Source: Closterium sp. NIES-65 (taxonomy: Eukaryota > Streptophyta > Zygnematophyceae > Desmidiales > Closteriaceae). Taken from it: 64,000 nucleotides of DNA. Both the position numbers and the translations under genes were made by a program. The notes below the pieces were generated by a model. It saw only the letters and a program-made list of their open reading frames with translations, was not told where the DNA came from and searched no databases. Numbering within the stretch: position 1 is the stretch's first letter; the number at the start of each line of letters is the position of its first letter. This document shows positions 10,415 to 22,119 of the stretch, one piece after another. The DNA is taken from the NCBI GenBank assembly GCA_948144175.1, contig CANXME010002526.1, forward strand, positions 1 through 64,000, written 5' to 3'.

Positions 10415-12839
10415 GATGAAACAATCTTGCATAATGGGACTATCGGACGGTTCTTAACGCTTCTGGTTGACAAACCGGCAAGCTCGTTAGATGCTGAGAC
10501 AAGCGACATCTCTGATAGCAGCATCTTCGGGTGCTGGTTATCAGAATAGACTTCGTGACAAATGATCGGCTTGGCTCGCGGGATATGCTCAGAGATCAAC
10601 TTTCAGCTGTGTCGTTCAGCATAAAATAACAAACGTCACGCCTGCTGCTCGGCCAGGCGTACGTCCAGTAAAACAATATGGCCAGCACCGTGTTCCTATT
10701 GGTCGGCGAAAATCCTGAGCCTCTCTGCTGCTGTGTAGAGAAAACGGGACTATAATCCTTAGCTGTTGTTTCCGACAAAACAACTACATCTAATCGCGTT
10801 GCAGTGGAGTAACGAAGTAAAATTGGATATTGAATTGACCGTACGTTTAATCTGGTTCCTTAACGTCGATAGGAGAGCCTACTCAGTAACGAGCACGTCA
10901 AATGGCGGTACGTGCCGTGGGGTTGAAACTCAATAGGAAGTCGTAAACTTTTCTGATCAGCCGTAACTCCTAGCCCGCTCAAGCATGAATAACCTAATTT
11001 GACTTCACTGACTAACTACGGTCTTCCATGATGGCTGAAAACAAACGTGCTGCTGAAGTCACCAGGAGGGATGTACAATAGGACTAACCACTGTAAAGGT
11101 GTTTTAGGCGTCTGTGACAGGTATCTAGTGAAAAGCCACAAGTTTAGGAGAAAAAAGTGCCGGGTGTTGGGCCAAGTTGCCTCGGGATCTCTGTACTGCA
11201 AGACAACTTCTAGGCCTCGGAGGCTCTGACCGAGCCAAACCAGGGCTGGCTCGCTCGCAACTACCAAGACCAGCAAAATGGGCTGCTCGTACCTGAACCC
11301 TTGGCTCGGTAAGCACTGACGCCACGCTCACAGCTAGGTCACGTCTAGTTTGGTCATCTTAGCTTAGGATCACAGCCTTAGGAAATGCCTCGGCACAACT
11401 TTTATTGGTAGTAACCAGCATCTTTCGAAATAACACCGTGGCTCGCGAAGCGGGGGTGCGAATAGGAGGTTCTATGAGAACTTCGCGCGTGATGCTGGGA
11501 GAATTTGTGGCGCGAACACCCAGGGACGTGTGAAGGCCAGTAGGGTGCTCTCGCGGCACGCGCGGATTACAGGCAAGGGCCGACATACCTCGATAGTGAG
11601 TGTGTGTTTGTGGTGGTAAAGCAGCAATAATAAAGCTTATACATATACAAAGCGCAAACCCACAAGTGAACTTTCCAAGGGTTTGGTTGGAACACGGTAA
11701 TTCTGATATAAAATCAAATTCTCATACATAATTGATTGCACTGGGACAATGTTCATATTCGTGGCATGTATGTCAGGACCAGATGATGTCATGAAAAGTG
11801 ATTGGATGTTTTATACACAGCTGGAACTGTTTTGGTGTTCTTCATAGCGTCATAGCAGTTTACGAATCAAGATGTATATATGACATGGCACCAGCAGGGC
11901 AGGCGGCCTTTACAGCCTCGTCACTCCCCGCACGTTTCGCCACAGCACGGGGAGCTGGCAAGACATGCCGTATGAATGCACTTGCATTGAAAATCGGCCA
12001 CCCAGCCACATCAGCGAATTACAGGCACCAATCTAGGGCTGCTGTGGCTCGCAAGATTGAAATTGACTGAGCCAATCACTGGCCTCCACCGCGCGACGCC
12101 ATTCGGCAAGAGGCTGTTTGCGCCCTCCTCTCCGCGGCACGCTTGAAGGCCACCCTGAGCCAGTGATTGCGCACACGCTCAACCGCAGAATTGGAGATCT
12201 GGTTTCCCCTCCTGGAATCGGCGCGCTATCTCCAAAGAAATCAACACTCTCCCTTCCCCTCCTCATTTCCCCCTTTTCCACCACAAGATTCCGCGACATC
12301 CCTTTGTCCGCCTATGAATCACTCAGAGTGCCTGCAGAGTCGTGGTCATCGATGATTTCAATGTGTTTGAATCGGTGGGTGGGTGTTGGAGGGAATAGGG
12401 TAGACCGCGCGCAGATCCCAGTGGCGCAGCCACTTCCCCAAGAGGAGTGACACTCTCGTGGGCAGGGCCACCCTCGAGAATCCATCTCAGAAAAAACGCG
12501 CTTGTTCAAATGCACTCTCCTCTGGTAGGGTCTCTCTGTCCCATGCTGTCGACAGCACTTGAGGGCCGCAGTCTTAGTTGCGGAGTGGTGACCCAGAGGC
12601 ACATGCATCCAATCCAACGCGACACTAGCCCCAGCAAATACATGTAAATTCGTCGACGCGCGTTGAATCCGTAATACCCTCGCTGGGACTTCGCTGTAAA
12701 GTACCGTCACGATCACCTTCTGCGTGAGCTCTCCGCCAGTCAGCGTCGTCTTCATCCTCGGGCCTTTTGTCTGCCCGAGTTTCCACTGCCAGTCTCGGAC
12801 ACGTCTCCAACGTAATCCAACAACTCAAAGCAGCTCAAT
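10415..12839. other. Intergenic region between divergent CobB-like and ACHT genes
   Basis: No coding region, RNA gene or transposon is recognisable in this 2.4-kb stretch. Composition is closer to AT/GC balance than the flanks. A 10-bp inverted repeat (caatcactgg near 12073, ccagtgattg near 12163) is present. It presumably holds the promoters of the two divergent genes, but I cannot point to elements. Confidence 0.6.
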
Positions 12840-14840
12840 ATGGCGACTATCCATCCGCCTCTCGCGCTGCAGGCGTCTTCCGCGCCCTCAGCTTCCGCCT
12901 TCTCCGCTGCTCCTTCCCGTTCCGCCGCTTCTTCCGCCTCGTCACGCCTGCGAGGGCTTTCGTCTAGCCTCGTCGCCCAACCGCTCCCCCGTCGCGCGTC
13001 GCCGCGCAGTCTGCGGAGCGCGGATTCGCTACAAGGCAATCGCGGGGGGGCGATAACCGTCCGCAGCGCCCTTGCGCAACCCATGCCGGGGCTTGGCGTA
13101 GGAATCGGCGCAGGAGTGGGCGCGGGAAACCAGATTCCCCTTCCTTCCAGCGAAAACTGGTGGGAGCGGCGCGTGCCCGCGAACATGCGACACGTGGCGA
13201 ACACAGCGGAATTCGTGGAGGCGCTAGGCGCAGCGGGGGATAAGCTCGTGGTGGTTGACTTTTTCGGGACCTGGTGCCGCTCGTGCCGCGCCATGCACCC
13301 TAAGGTGAGATTTTTCCTACGTGCCCTATACCTTCTACGTGCACCTTCTGCGTCCCTACGTTGTGGAACAGCTCTCCCGCTTCTTGCGATTTTTGAGGCG
13401 CCTCAAAAATACCTTCTACGTGCACCTTCTGCGTCCCTACGTTGTGAAACAGCTCCCCCGCTCCTTCCCCTCATCCTGTCCCACCTTCTCCTCCTCACAC
13501 TGCTCCCCTCCTCCCCCTCCTCACCCTCCTCCCCCTCCTCCCCCTCCTCACCCTCCTCACCCTCCTCCCCCTCCTTCCCTTCACAGCTGTGCATGTTGGC
13601 TTTTAAGAACCCTGACGTCATCTTCCTCCAAGTCGAGTTTGGCCGCAACAAGCAACTCTTTCCCGTCCCCCTCTTCTCCGCAACCCACCTGCCCACTTCT
13701 CCCTACACGTCTCCTTTCTCCCCTCCCCCTTTCAGCTCTGTATGCTGGCGTCGAAGCATCCGGACGTCATCTCTCTGCAGGTCGAGTTCGACCCCAACAA
13801 GCACCTCTGCCGGTTTCTTACTCTTCCCTCCTCTCTCCCTCCGTTTTACCCCCTCCCCCCACTTCTCACCTCTCAGCTCTGCATGCTAGCGTCGAGGCAT
13901 CCGGACGTCATCTTCCTGCAGGTCGAGTTCGACCCCAACAAGCAGCTGTGCCGGTCGCTCGGAATCAAGCGGCTGCCTTTCTTCCACTTCTATCGGGGCG
14001 CTGACGGGCTGCTAGACGCTTTCCCCGCCACCCTTACTTCGGTATGTCATGTCGAGTGCTCCCTTAGATTCCACTCAAGAGCGAGGTGAACACAAGAGCG
14101 AGGTGAACACACAAGTCACCTCACTACGACTTGAACGAGCAGCTCTGAAGCTAGCTTGGGTCGGCATCAAGCGGTTACCTTTTTTCCACTTCCAGAGCGC
14201 TGACGGCCTGCTGGACGCCGGTACGTCGTGCCCTGTCACCCTCACTTCGGTACCTCGTGCTGGGAGCATCCTCTAAGCCCATTACAAACCGAGGTGAACG
14301 CATAAGTCACCTCACTCGACTCGAACAACCAGCTCTGCCAGTCGCATACACTATCGAGGTGACTTTTGAGTCATGTCAAAAGTCGCCTCACTCGACTCGA
14401 ACAACCAGCTCTGCCAGTCGCATACACTATCGTCCACTATACATCATTTACTTCAGATTGCTAAAATCAAGGAAACAGGGGAGTCAACCACACTGTGTTG
14501 TTGCCCATCGACTTCCTTCCCCTCCCGTCCCCTCTCCCACCCCACCCTTTCCTCCTACCCGGCTCTGTCCACTATCCTCTGTTCACATCAGATTGCGAAA
14601 ATAAAAGAGGCGCTGTAGACACACGGCACGGAAAGATGCTCCCTGCGACCTCCAGCCAACCCGCACCAAGTGTTGTTTCTCTTGTCTCTCCCCACCCTAT
14701 CCACTCTCCACCATTCACATCAGATTGCTAAAATAAAGGAGGCACTGGAGACACACAGCACGGACCGATGCTCCCTGGGGCCTCCAGCCGGCCCGAATCA
14801 AGTGTTGAATCCTCAGGAGATCGACACAGAAACAGCCTGA
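12840..14840 (+). CDS. Atypical Cys/His-rich thioredoxin (ACHT type), three exons
   Basis: Coding exons are 12840-13304, 13877-14041 and 14724-14840 (stop TGA), 248 aa, with GT-AG borders and phase 0 at both junctions. Residues 1 to about 85 are rich in Ser, Ala, Arg and Pro, as in a chloroplast transit peptide. The thioredoxin fold follows: VVVDFFGTWCRSCRAMHPK carries a WCRSC active site instead of WCGPC. Next come NPD/HPDVIFLQVEFD, LPFFHFYRGADG, and the C-terminal ALETHSTDRCSLGPP typical of plant ACHT proteins, which relay oxidation signals from 2-Cys peroxiredoxin in plastids. The family assignment rests on the active site together with the DRCSLGP tail. Introns 1 and 2 hold extra copies of exons 2 and 3. 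The start is the first ATG in the open frame; I see no better one upstream. Confidence 0.88.
13389..13410. repeat. 22-bp perfect palindrome, AT5-GAGGCGCCTC-A5T
   Basis: A perfect 22-bp palindrome in ACHT intron 1. It lies exactly between two copies of a 59-60-bp segment beginning taccttctacgtgcacc (first from 13329, second from 13410). The duplication repeats 81 bp apart with the palindrome as spacer. Confidence 0.95.
13587..13830 (+). repeat. Two extra tandem copies of ACHT exon 2 (5' part)
   Basis: Copies start at 13587 (LCMLAFKNPDVIFLQVEFGRNKQL) and 13736 (LCMLASKHPDVISLQVEFDPNKHLC). Each follows a proper acceptor (ttcacag, tttcag). Both lose similarity after the NK-L residues and lack the LPFFHFYRG half that the true exon (13877-14041) has. 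They could be pseudo-exons or alternative cassettes, but skipping to exon 3 from them would lose half the fold. Confidence 0.85.
14085..14620 (+). repeat. Further copies of ACHT exon 2 and exon 3 pieces
   Basis: About 14150-14256 repeats the second half of exon 2 (GIKRLPFFHF, ADGLLDA, VTLTS plus GT). A 44-bp unit starting cactcgactcgaac is present at 14313-14356 and again at 14389-14432. Near 14455 and 14590 the start of exon 3 (IAKIKE) is repeated after an AG. The 14590 copy ends in an immediate TAG after ALKEAL-like sequence, so it would truncate the protein. Confidence 0.75.
14357..14388. repeat. Imperfect inverted repeat between two 44-bp direct repeats
   Basis: Arms aggtgacttttga (14357-14369) and tcaaaagtcgcct (14376-14388) match at 12 of 13 positions around a 6-bp spacer. 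The structure sits exactly between the two copies of the 44-bp unit at 14313 and 14389. Related but shorter GAGGTGA/TCACCTC pairs occur near 14099 and 14290. Confidence 0.9.
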
Positions 14841-16270
14841 TACTGCTCTCAACCCCTCTGGTCCAAAAAGTGGTGGCTGCTCCATCTGCTGCTGATTAAG
14901 CTGAGTGTGGTTGACAAGACAATGCTCCCTGGGGCCTCCTGCAGAGGCCCAACCACTTTTTGCTGCTTCAATAGTGATTGAAGGTCTATCTCAGCAGTCT
15001 CCCTGGTATTCCAGGCTGTGTGTTTCTCCCCTGCTGCTCCTGCTGCTGGTAGATTTGGGTGCTGCCACCCCTGAATGGTACTACCCTGTTTCCGCAGCAC
15101 ATTGGTGTGCTTTCTTGTAAATATTCTGCACCAAGGATTAGGCTCGCCTCGGTGGTATAGGCCTGGTTTGTTTTGCGGTTTGGGTTTGTATTTGATGTCT
15201 GGAGTTGCTGAATGAGAGCGTTCAGTAGCCTACTTGATTGGATTGGTCTGACTGTCTGATGTCCGGCTGGTTTCCAAAAACACAGAACTCTGCAGAATGT
15301 GAGGTGGGATGCATGGTGCCACTCCTCCAGCAACCTAAAACGAAGTAAAGCCGCATATTATTTGTTCATACTCCTGCGCTGCTGGTCTTCGCGCTTAGAG
15401 CGAGACTGTCAATAAAGATGTGAAGAAAGTTCTCGGGACCAGAACAGATGCAGGCTCTGGACTGTACTCGCCCTGCTACGCCAGTTCCCACGCCATACGC
15501 TGTCGTGTTCTCACACCACCCGTTTCAATACCTGCCTTGCACCTCGAACGAATGGCTGGCGGTCCAAGTCGCGATCCAGCTATCAGGAAGCCTTGGCCGT
15601 ACTGGTAACGTCTGCGATTGGAGCAGCAGCATAGCCTCTGGGTCGCCTCCCACGCCAACGAGATAGGCTAGAAAGAGTTGGGAGTTCCGATGTAGAAGCG
15701 ATGAGCTTCACGGCGTGAATCAAAAGCTCCCGAGGTAAGCTGAACAGGTGTCTTCAAGGCAAAAGGGAATTCCCGAGGGGGGCTGGATGCAAAAATGGAG
15801 TTCCCGAGGTAAGCGAATTTGGAGTATCGAGGCAGAGGGGGTGGAGGAAGGGGATGGGGTCAAACTCAATACTACCCTACTCTTTCTGGGTTGTCAGCGT
15901 TGACAAAATGACAGCTAGATTATTAGATAACACTCTAAAGTCGCTCGCGACGTGATTGGGGAGAAAAAAAATGGGTATGCGTGATAGTTAGAAAATTACT
16001 AACGATACTTGAGATTATACAGGTAAACTGAACAGGGTTGGAGTCTGGGGTAACTGCCAGTTAGAATGTGTCGCCCAGGCGCAGCGACTCCACATCGCGA
16101 CCATAAATTCCGCGATGCCGCCTATCGTTGACACAATGCGCCTTCACCCTCAGGCTCTCTCCTTCCCTTCGGACGAATTTGCCGAAAGTAGCAGCGCGAG
16201 CACCGTGAGTAGCGGAAGAATAGTGAAAATCACATCATTCTTATCTCAACGGTGAATTGGAACCGACACC
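14841..16270. other. Intergenic region between ACHT and the WWE gene
   Basis: I see no conserved gene here. A short motif (ttcccgaggtaag-like) recurs near 15730, 15770 and 15800. An ATG at about 16114 opens a 30-codon frame ending at a GTGAGT (16205), which might be an untranslated or alternative first exon of the next gene. No acceptor links it to 16271. Confidence 0.55.
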
Positions 16271-17435
16271 ATGTGCATCAACTTCCTCCCCTGCTCGGAG
16301 CCCGACGTTCCCGGCATCTACTGGCGCGACGACGACCAATGGCGGCCCTACGATCGCGCCACGTCCCGCGCAATCCTCAAGGCGGCCTCTCTGGGCCTCC
16401 AAGAAGTGAACCTGGGTGTTTTCACGTCGAAAGTCTACCCTAACGGTCAATCTTACACGCTGAATCTGCAGACTATGGAGCAACGGAACCCCACAGCCGA
16501 TCAGGGAAGGCCAGTTCTGGTTATTCCAAAGCTGTCGCTCAAGAACCTAAGCGACGCATTGAGGACCCCGTCCGTGGTAAGCTGTCTGTTGTCTCCTGGC
16601 ATCTCCTGCTCCTTCGCAGTCCATTCGGTCCGAGTGGTGTAGCCAAGGCAAATGTTTCGTCTATCACTACTAGCACTCCATTTCAGTCCTGGCTTTTCGA
16701 TACACAGCGTCACTGATTCAATCTGGTGCGTCATGGCAGGTCTGGAGTCGCATTATTGATGCGTTCACCACGGAGGCGTACGTTCGGCACGTGGTGGGTC
16801 AGCGGTGCAGCTCGGTGGTGGAAGTTCGTAAGAACCCCTACCTTACACCTGGCTCCGCAATGCTCACGCGGTTCCTCGCGACTGCGCAGAACCTACCGGC
16901 TGATGCTGCACTAGGTAACTCCCTTTCTTTCATACAGAAATTGCCTCTCTAAAACTCCTAGTATCATCGGTGAGAGGCAAGGTGCTGAGTCGTGCTGTTT
17001 AGAAACAAACGCATCTTCGCGTGGTGTGTCTCTTCGCGAGACAAAACTTTCCCAAACATGCTTGCCTTTCTTCTGCACTCTCCAAACCCCGAAGTCAAAG
17101 GTCTGACATACATGGACAGCGCGGAGAAAGGAAATTTGGAGCTCGCGTTTCATGGCACTCGGTCTAGCAGCTTCGACCCTATCCTACGGAACGGAATGTG
17201 CCCCAATCGCCGCTCTAGCAGTCCACTGGGAGACTGGTTCACAAAGGATATGGCAACTGCAGCAAGTTACTCTCAGTCAAGGGATGGTGTTAGTCGCAGT
17301 GGGTATGGCGGCACGAAACTAATCACGTTTCTGCTGCTTGTGGAAAAGAAGGCGGTGGTGAGGGAGAGCGGGGATGTCATTGTAATGAATGACGCTCGCT
17401 ATCAGCTTCCAGTCGCGGAAGTGACAGTGCAGTAA
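16271..17435 (+). CDS. WWE domain plus ADP-ribosyltransferase-like domain protein, three exons
   Basis: Exons 16271-16576, 16740-16914 and 17101-17435 (stop TAA) join in phase 0 and then phase 1 to give 271 aa. Residues about 18-90 look like a WWE domain, which binds iso-ADP-ribose or mediates contacts: YWRDDDQWRPYDRATS, then LNLQTMEQRNP. The third exon starts a PARP-like fold with AFHGTRSSSFDPILRNGM (His of the H-Y-E triad), then GDWFTKDMATAASYS where active PARPs have GxYF. I cannot find an obvious third catalytic Glu. The order WWE then ART recalls plant RCD1/SRO proteins, which also lack parts of the triad, but I see no RST domain. It is likely a poly-ADP-ribose reader or a mono-ART. The start is the first ATG in the WWE frame. 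Confidence 0.75.
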
Positions 17436-17667
17436 AACTTAATTCGAACTTATATGTACATAGAGTATGTGTAAGGCGCTAAACTAGATCTGTGTTCAAA
17501 GGGTTTTGTGTGTACGGGGAAAGGTGGCATGGCATCCCCTTCCATTGGGAGTTTGTTGTATGAGTATATAGGCGCTTTTTGTGTACATTCGGCATCACCC
17601 TTGAAGTTTTGCATCCCTCTTCATTTATCCAACTTGCATCTACGTAATACCTTTGGAGAAATAATAA

Positions 17668-20600
17668 CCGTCATCGTCCGGATATAAGACAGTGTTGAAT
17701 AGTAGACAGGGGTTGTCTACTATACGGGTGTCTCTTATAAACAAGCTAGCCTTTTTATACGACACCTATTTGTGTGTACGAATTAAGACATATACGTCTT
17801 ATAATCAGAACCAGGGTTTAGGGGTTTTCTTATAAACAGGGGGTGTCTTCTTAGCTAGCTTTCCTACTTTAGGGGGGTACATGCATACAGTCATGAATCT
17901 CTACTTCTACCTAACCCCCCTCAGTCACCGCCTCCTCACCTGCACTAACATCAGGCTCTACACCCAGGTCTGGCAGTCGCCACGCATGCCTAGCCGTCTC
18001 CCTAGGCTCGATCATGCGGTCAGCCTCGGCCGCCGCTCCGCGGTAGTTGGGGGTCTCCTGGTACAGCACCTCCAGGCCGGTTGCCACGGCCACCTCCCGC
18101 ACGCCCTCCGCCTGCATCGCCTCCTCCTCCTCTGGAGCCCGACCGAGCAGGCGCGTGTTGTCGCCTGTGGTCCCCCCGAGAGACATGTCCGCGGAGACAT
18201 CGGTGGTGCTCCTGGTGCGCAGGTGAGACATCACCAGGTGGTTCTCTGTTCCGTCCAGCTTGCTCGAGATCCCACAGTGGCGGAACGCGTCGATGATCTG
18301 CTTGGGGACTTGATCCCAAGCCTCCGCGATCCACTGCAGCACCACGGGGTGCGGAGGCCTCCGCAGGTTCCCTGCGGGTGGGACAGAGGACGGGGCAGCG
18401 AGATGTAAGAGACACGGATATGAAGGAGCATGTTTAAGACAAGGACATGAAACGGAACATGAATAAAACCGTAAATGAAGGACCAACTCACCCTTCTTCG
18501 TCTTCAGGTGAATCCCTTCACGCATGAACCACCTGGCGTAGCGCGCTCGCACAGCAGCCTTGAAGCACCGGTTGATGGAGACGTCCAGGGGTTGAATCTG
18601 GCTCGTACAACCCGCTGGGATGACTGCAGGGGTGATGCTGTGCGTGCGGTACGACTGAAGCATGGTCTGGGTGATGTGACCGCGGTAGGAGTCCAACACC
18701 AGCATCGCCCGCCTTGCGTTCTGGCCGCGCTGGGGGTTCAGATGGGGCAGCACCTCCTTGGACAGCCAGGTCTGCACAGCGGTGTCGTCCATCCACCCGT
18801 TGTCCTGTGCTTGGACCACGTTTCCTGCCAGGCACACAAGGGACAGACGGGCATCAGCACAGTGGGGCACGCTCATCAGGCAGTCGCACGGTTGAATTCA
18901 CGCTCGCTTACCTTCCGGAATCTCACAGTTGGGGACGTTCTTCATCTTGAACCACACCCACGGCCGCAGCTTCTCCCCGGATGCAGTGCACGCGAGCATC
19001 ACCGTCAAACGCGTCTTCTGGTAGCCTGCAGTGCGGATTAGGACCGAGCGCGCGCCACGGTGCTTGATCGTCCGTTCGGCTGGCATCTCCACGAATAGTT
19101 GGAGTTTGGTCCGCGTTGATGATGCGGGCCAGGTCGATTTTGTGCCGCGCCCCATTGATGCGCACAAACTTCTAGAAGAACTCGCAGTCCTTCGCGCACT
19201 CTGCAAACGGGACAAGCGCAACGGAAGCACGGGATGGTTAGACACTGGGTGAGGTACATGCATTCAATAGAGCGCCAGACGAAATCCTTCAACACGCACC
19301 TGCCGACAGACGTTGGCCGACCTTGGTCTTCACCCTCATCACCAGGTTCCAGCGGTCACGGAAACGCTGGCTCCAGTGAGAGCTCGCGTTCCAGTTCTTG
19401 CCGGGGTAATGCTTCTTCATCCACTCGCGGCTCCACTTCTGGGTGTCCTTCACCGAGATGGCCACCCCGTTAGCGCGCTGAAGGCAGATGTAGCTATACA
19501 ACGCTGCCTCCATGTCGGGGTAGTGTGAGTGGCGCCCCCCCCCTCCGTGATCCGCTTGCGGCAGTTGGCCGCGCCCTTGTAGACGCCCGCTTCCGCCTCC
19601 GCACACCAGCGTCTAATGCAGGCGATGGACGCGGTTGACTCCACGCTCGTCTTCTTCAAGGAGCCGAGCTCCTGATAGCGGCGCGCCCACTTAAGCTTCT
19701 CACGCACGGTCCAACTGCGGCGCTTCTTCGTAGTGTCTTTGCTGCGAGGGGAAGGTGGGCGGGTGTTGGGATTATGGAGGGTGGGGTTCCTCGGCGTTAC
19801 CTTCTCAGGGAACGTGGGGATCGGGCCCGCCGCCGCCGCGTACTCATCGTCGCTGCCCAGCGGCTCGTTCATGACGATGTCGTCAGGATTCGGCGCCTTC
19901 TTCGCCTTCTTCTTAGCCGCACCCTTGCTGGATCCCGGGTCTCCGTCGGATGTCAGCTTCTTGTTGCTTGTGCGGCGACGAGCAGGGGCTTTAGCAGGGG
20001 CTTCCGCGACCTTGGCTTTCCCCTTCTCCGTAGCGGTGAGTATCGGGCGACGCTCCTCCCCTGGACCGTCGTCGTCAGAGAGCACCACGCGGGCCCGCTT
20101 TGACTTGGACTGTAGGCAATGGCGCAGCCTCCGCTTCAGTAGCGGGACGTCGTCGTCGGTCCCAAAGCTCTATGGGTCGTCGTCGCCGCCTTCCTCGCCT
20201 TCCGCATCCGCAACTGCGGCCGCATCCGCAGGCGCAAATGTCTCAAGTTCCGCCCCCGCCTCGTCGTCAGCCTCCTCATTCGCATCCACCGCCGCTTCCT
20301 GTGCATCCGCCGCTGCCTCCGCGTTGTTACCATGCGCATCTTTACCTCCGTCGTTGTCGGAATCACCAGCATGCCACTCTTCCACCTCGTCGTCGCTCCC
20401 GACCGGCCGATTCCACCAGTCATCCTCCTCGATGTCAGCAGGACCTACATCGTCGCCTGAAGCGCTGTCGTCGTGGCCGTTCTCCGGCCAATCCTCCTCG
20501 ACGTCGTCGCAGTTCGCTTCGTCTCCGTCGTCCCCGTCACAGCTCGCACCGGAGGCGGCGGTAGGACTTGCCGCCTTGCTCGCGTTCTTCGCCATGGCTA

Positions 20601-21211
20601 CACGGATGTCATCGCCGGGCGAGTTAATTCGCCCGTAATTATTAACCTGCACGTGAGGACGAGGTGAGGACTTGCCTACTGGTACTTTGCTGCGCATGGT
20701 TAGAGAGCCTGCCGAGAGCAAGGTTGAGACGAGTATTCAACCTCCTTGAGCACGAAATGAAGTGAGAGCCCGACTACCCCCCCCAGCCAGAGTGCCCCAT
20801 CCACAGGTGCCGAGCCGCTCCTCTACGAGGCATCTCCTCGTAGAGGACAGCCCTCACGCTGCCAACGTGCTGCCAGCAGCGTTCTGGAAGCATCCATGCG
20901 CTCCTGACAGCAAAACGACGCTGGCAGCATCATTAGATGCTGCCAGCACAGAGGAATGTTGCCAGCGGTGGTAGCTCCCTCACGTGGAAAGTGTGGGCGC
21001 TGCATGCATCACCACCGAGGTCGGCCTGTTTAAATGAAATTGGTCTTTGGGTGGTTTCTACACACTTTGCAAGTGTTACAGTCAACTTATTTTTTTTTTC
21101 CATTTATAAGACTTATAAGACACCCTAAACCATCCCGTTTACAAGATAACTCTAGCATTTTTGCCCGTGTACGAGATAAGACATATATGTCTTATATCCG
21201 GGCGATGACGG
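17668..21211 (-). mobile_element. Pogo-1: pogo/Tigger-like DNA transposon, degraded
   Basis: Terminal inverted repeats of 23 bp lie at 17668-17690 (starts ccgtcatcgtccggat) and 21189-21211 (its reverse complement with one mismatch). Between them is a minus-strand pogo-type transposase. Target duplication is not clean: both ends are bordered by AA rather than the expected TA. The 5' leader contains a hairpin at 20819-20847 with 12-bp perfect arms (tcctctacgagg). Total length is 3.54 kb, similar to pogo-2 once its insertions are removed. Confidence 0.85.
17911..20721 (-). pseudogene. Pogo-1 transposase (HTH + CENP-B HTH + DDE), frameshifted
   Basis: Read 3' to 5' on the plus strand: an acidic disordered N-terminus (20721-20170), a psq-like HTH (SWTVREKLKWARRYQEL, about 19700), a CENP-B-type HTH (SVKDTQKWSREWMKKHYPGKNW, about 19400), then the DDE core. 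D1 is in INADQTP (about 19120), D2 in LVLDSYRGH (about 18690), D3 in PAGCTSQIQPLDVS (about 18590). Introns have GT-AG borders, for example the donor after NCEIPEG and the acceptor before GNVVQAQDNGW. The frame breaks at a nine-C run near 19534-19542 and again just after INADQTPT near 19095. The layout matches the pogo-2 copy closely, including intron positions. It is not functional as assembled. Confidence 0.8.
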
Positions 21212-21981
21212 AATGATTTTTTCTCAAAGCTTGAGCTATAATGTCTGGATAATTTGGAACAGTTTGTCCTGCTCCATCTGCAGACTCGGTAATCTCAGGG
21301 CAGAATGAGGAGGTGGGGGATGGAGGGGGTAATGAGGTGGGGGGTGGAGGGGGGAATGAGGAGGTGGGGGGTGGAGGGGAAAGGTGGAGTTTACGTAGTT
21401 AAAGCTTGTCATGTCGGCCTCGCTTTACCGTATTACCCCGGATATAAGCGCACCTGCGCTTATAATAAAACAGTGTTTTTTGGGGGGGTGCGCTTATAAT
21501 TGAATCAGATATATAAGCGCATGCGCTTGTATAAGGGAAAAAATGAAATTCACTTTTAAACATACCAAAGTGAAGCTATCAATACGACGAACTCATCTGA
21601 CCATGCACCAAGTGGGATCGTGCATGGTTTTCAAGCAGAAACAGCTGCGGTTCGGTTTCCCACCGCACAATGTTGTCTGGAACCATCGAACTTGACAGCG
21701 TGACGGGGATGTTGCCGTGCGGCCCTATCAGAGCCGCATGCGCTGCGTGGCATGTGCATTCGGGCAGAACCATCTCGAAGGTTCGGCAAGATTCCCTACC
21801 ATCGCAGCGTAGATGTTTCCACACAGGCGCCTCTACGCGAGTAGGCGGGGGTTTCCTGCCTGTCATGGACAAAGAACCCGAGCCGCCACGCAGCAGGGGT
21901 CCCCGTCGTTGCCCATTTCTTCACGCTCTTCTCTAATTTTTTCATTCAGTTTCCTGTCTAGCCCACCTGGCATGCGAAGCC

Positions 21982-22097
21982 ATGGCGGAATTTAGTGGGA
22001 CTCACATCCTGTTCAAGAAAAAACTACGCCGCACATGGCAACTTACCGAGGACAGGTGGTATACCCGTGAGCCACCAGCGCCTCCAGAGCCACCAGC
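21982..22097 (+). pseudogene. Pogo-2 transposase, 5' coding fragment
   Basis: An ATG at 21982 opens a frame starting MAEFSGTHILFKKKLRRTW and reaching a Pro/Ala/Glu-rich segment (PPAPPEPPA). Copia-A cuts it at 22097. Removing the element and one target copy rejoins the frame exactly with the [10 protein letters not shown] repeat that begins at 30180, so the break came from the insertion and not from an earlier frameshift. Confidence 0.75.
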
Positions 22098-22119
22098 TGT
22101 GAAGAAGTGAGGAATGAAT

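Noticed and set aside
12118..12755. Open frames on both strands in the intergenic region
   Set aside because: No domain, no codon bias that I can judge, and no splice context; left unannotated.
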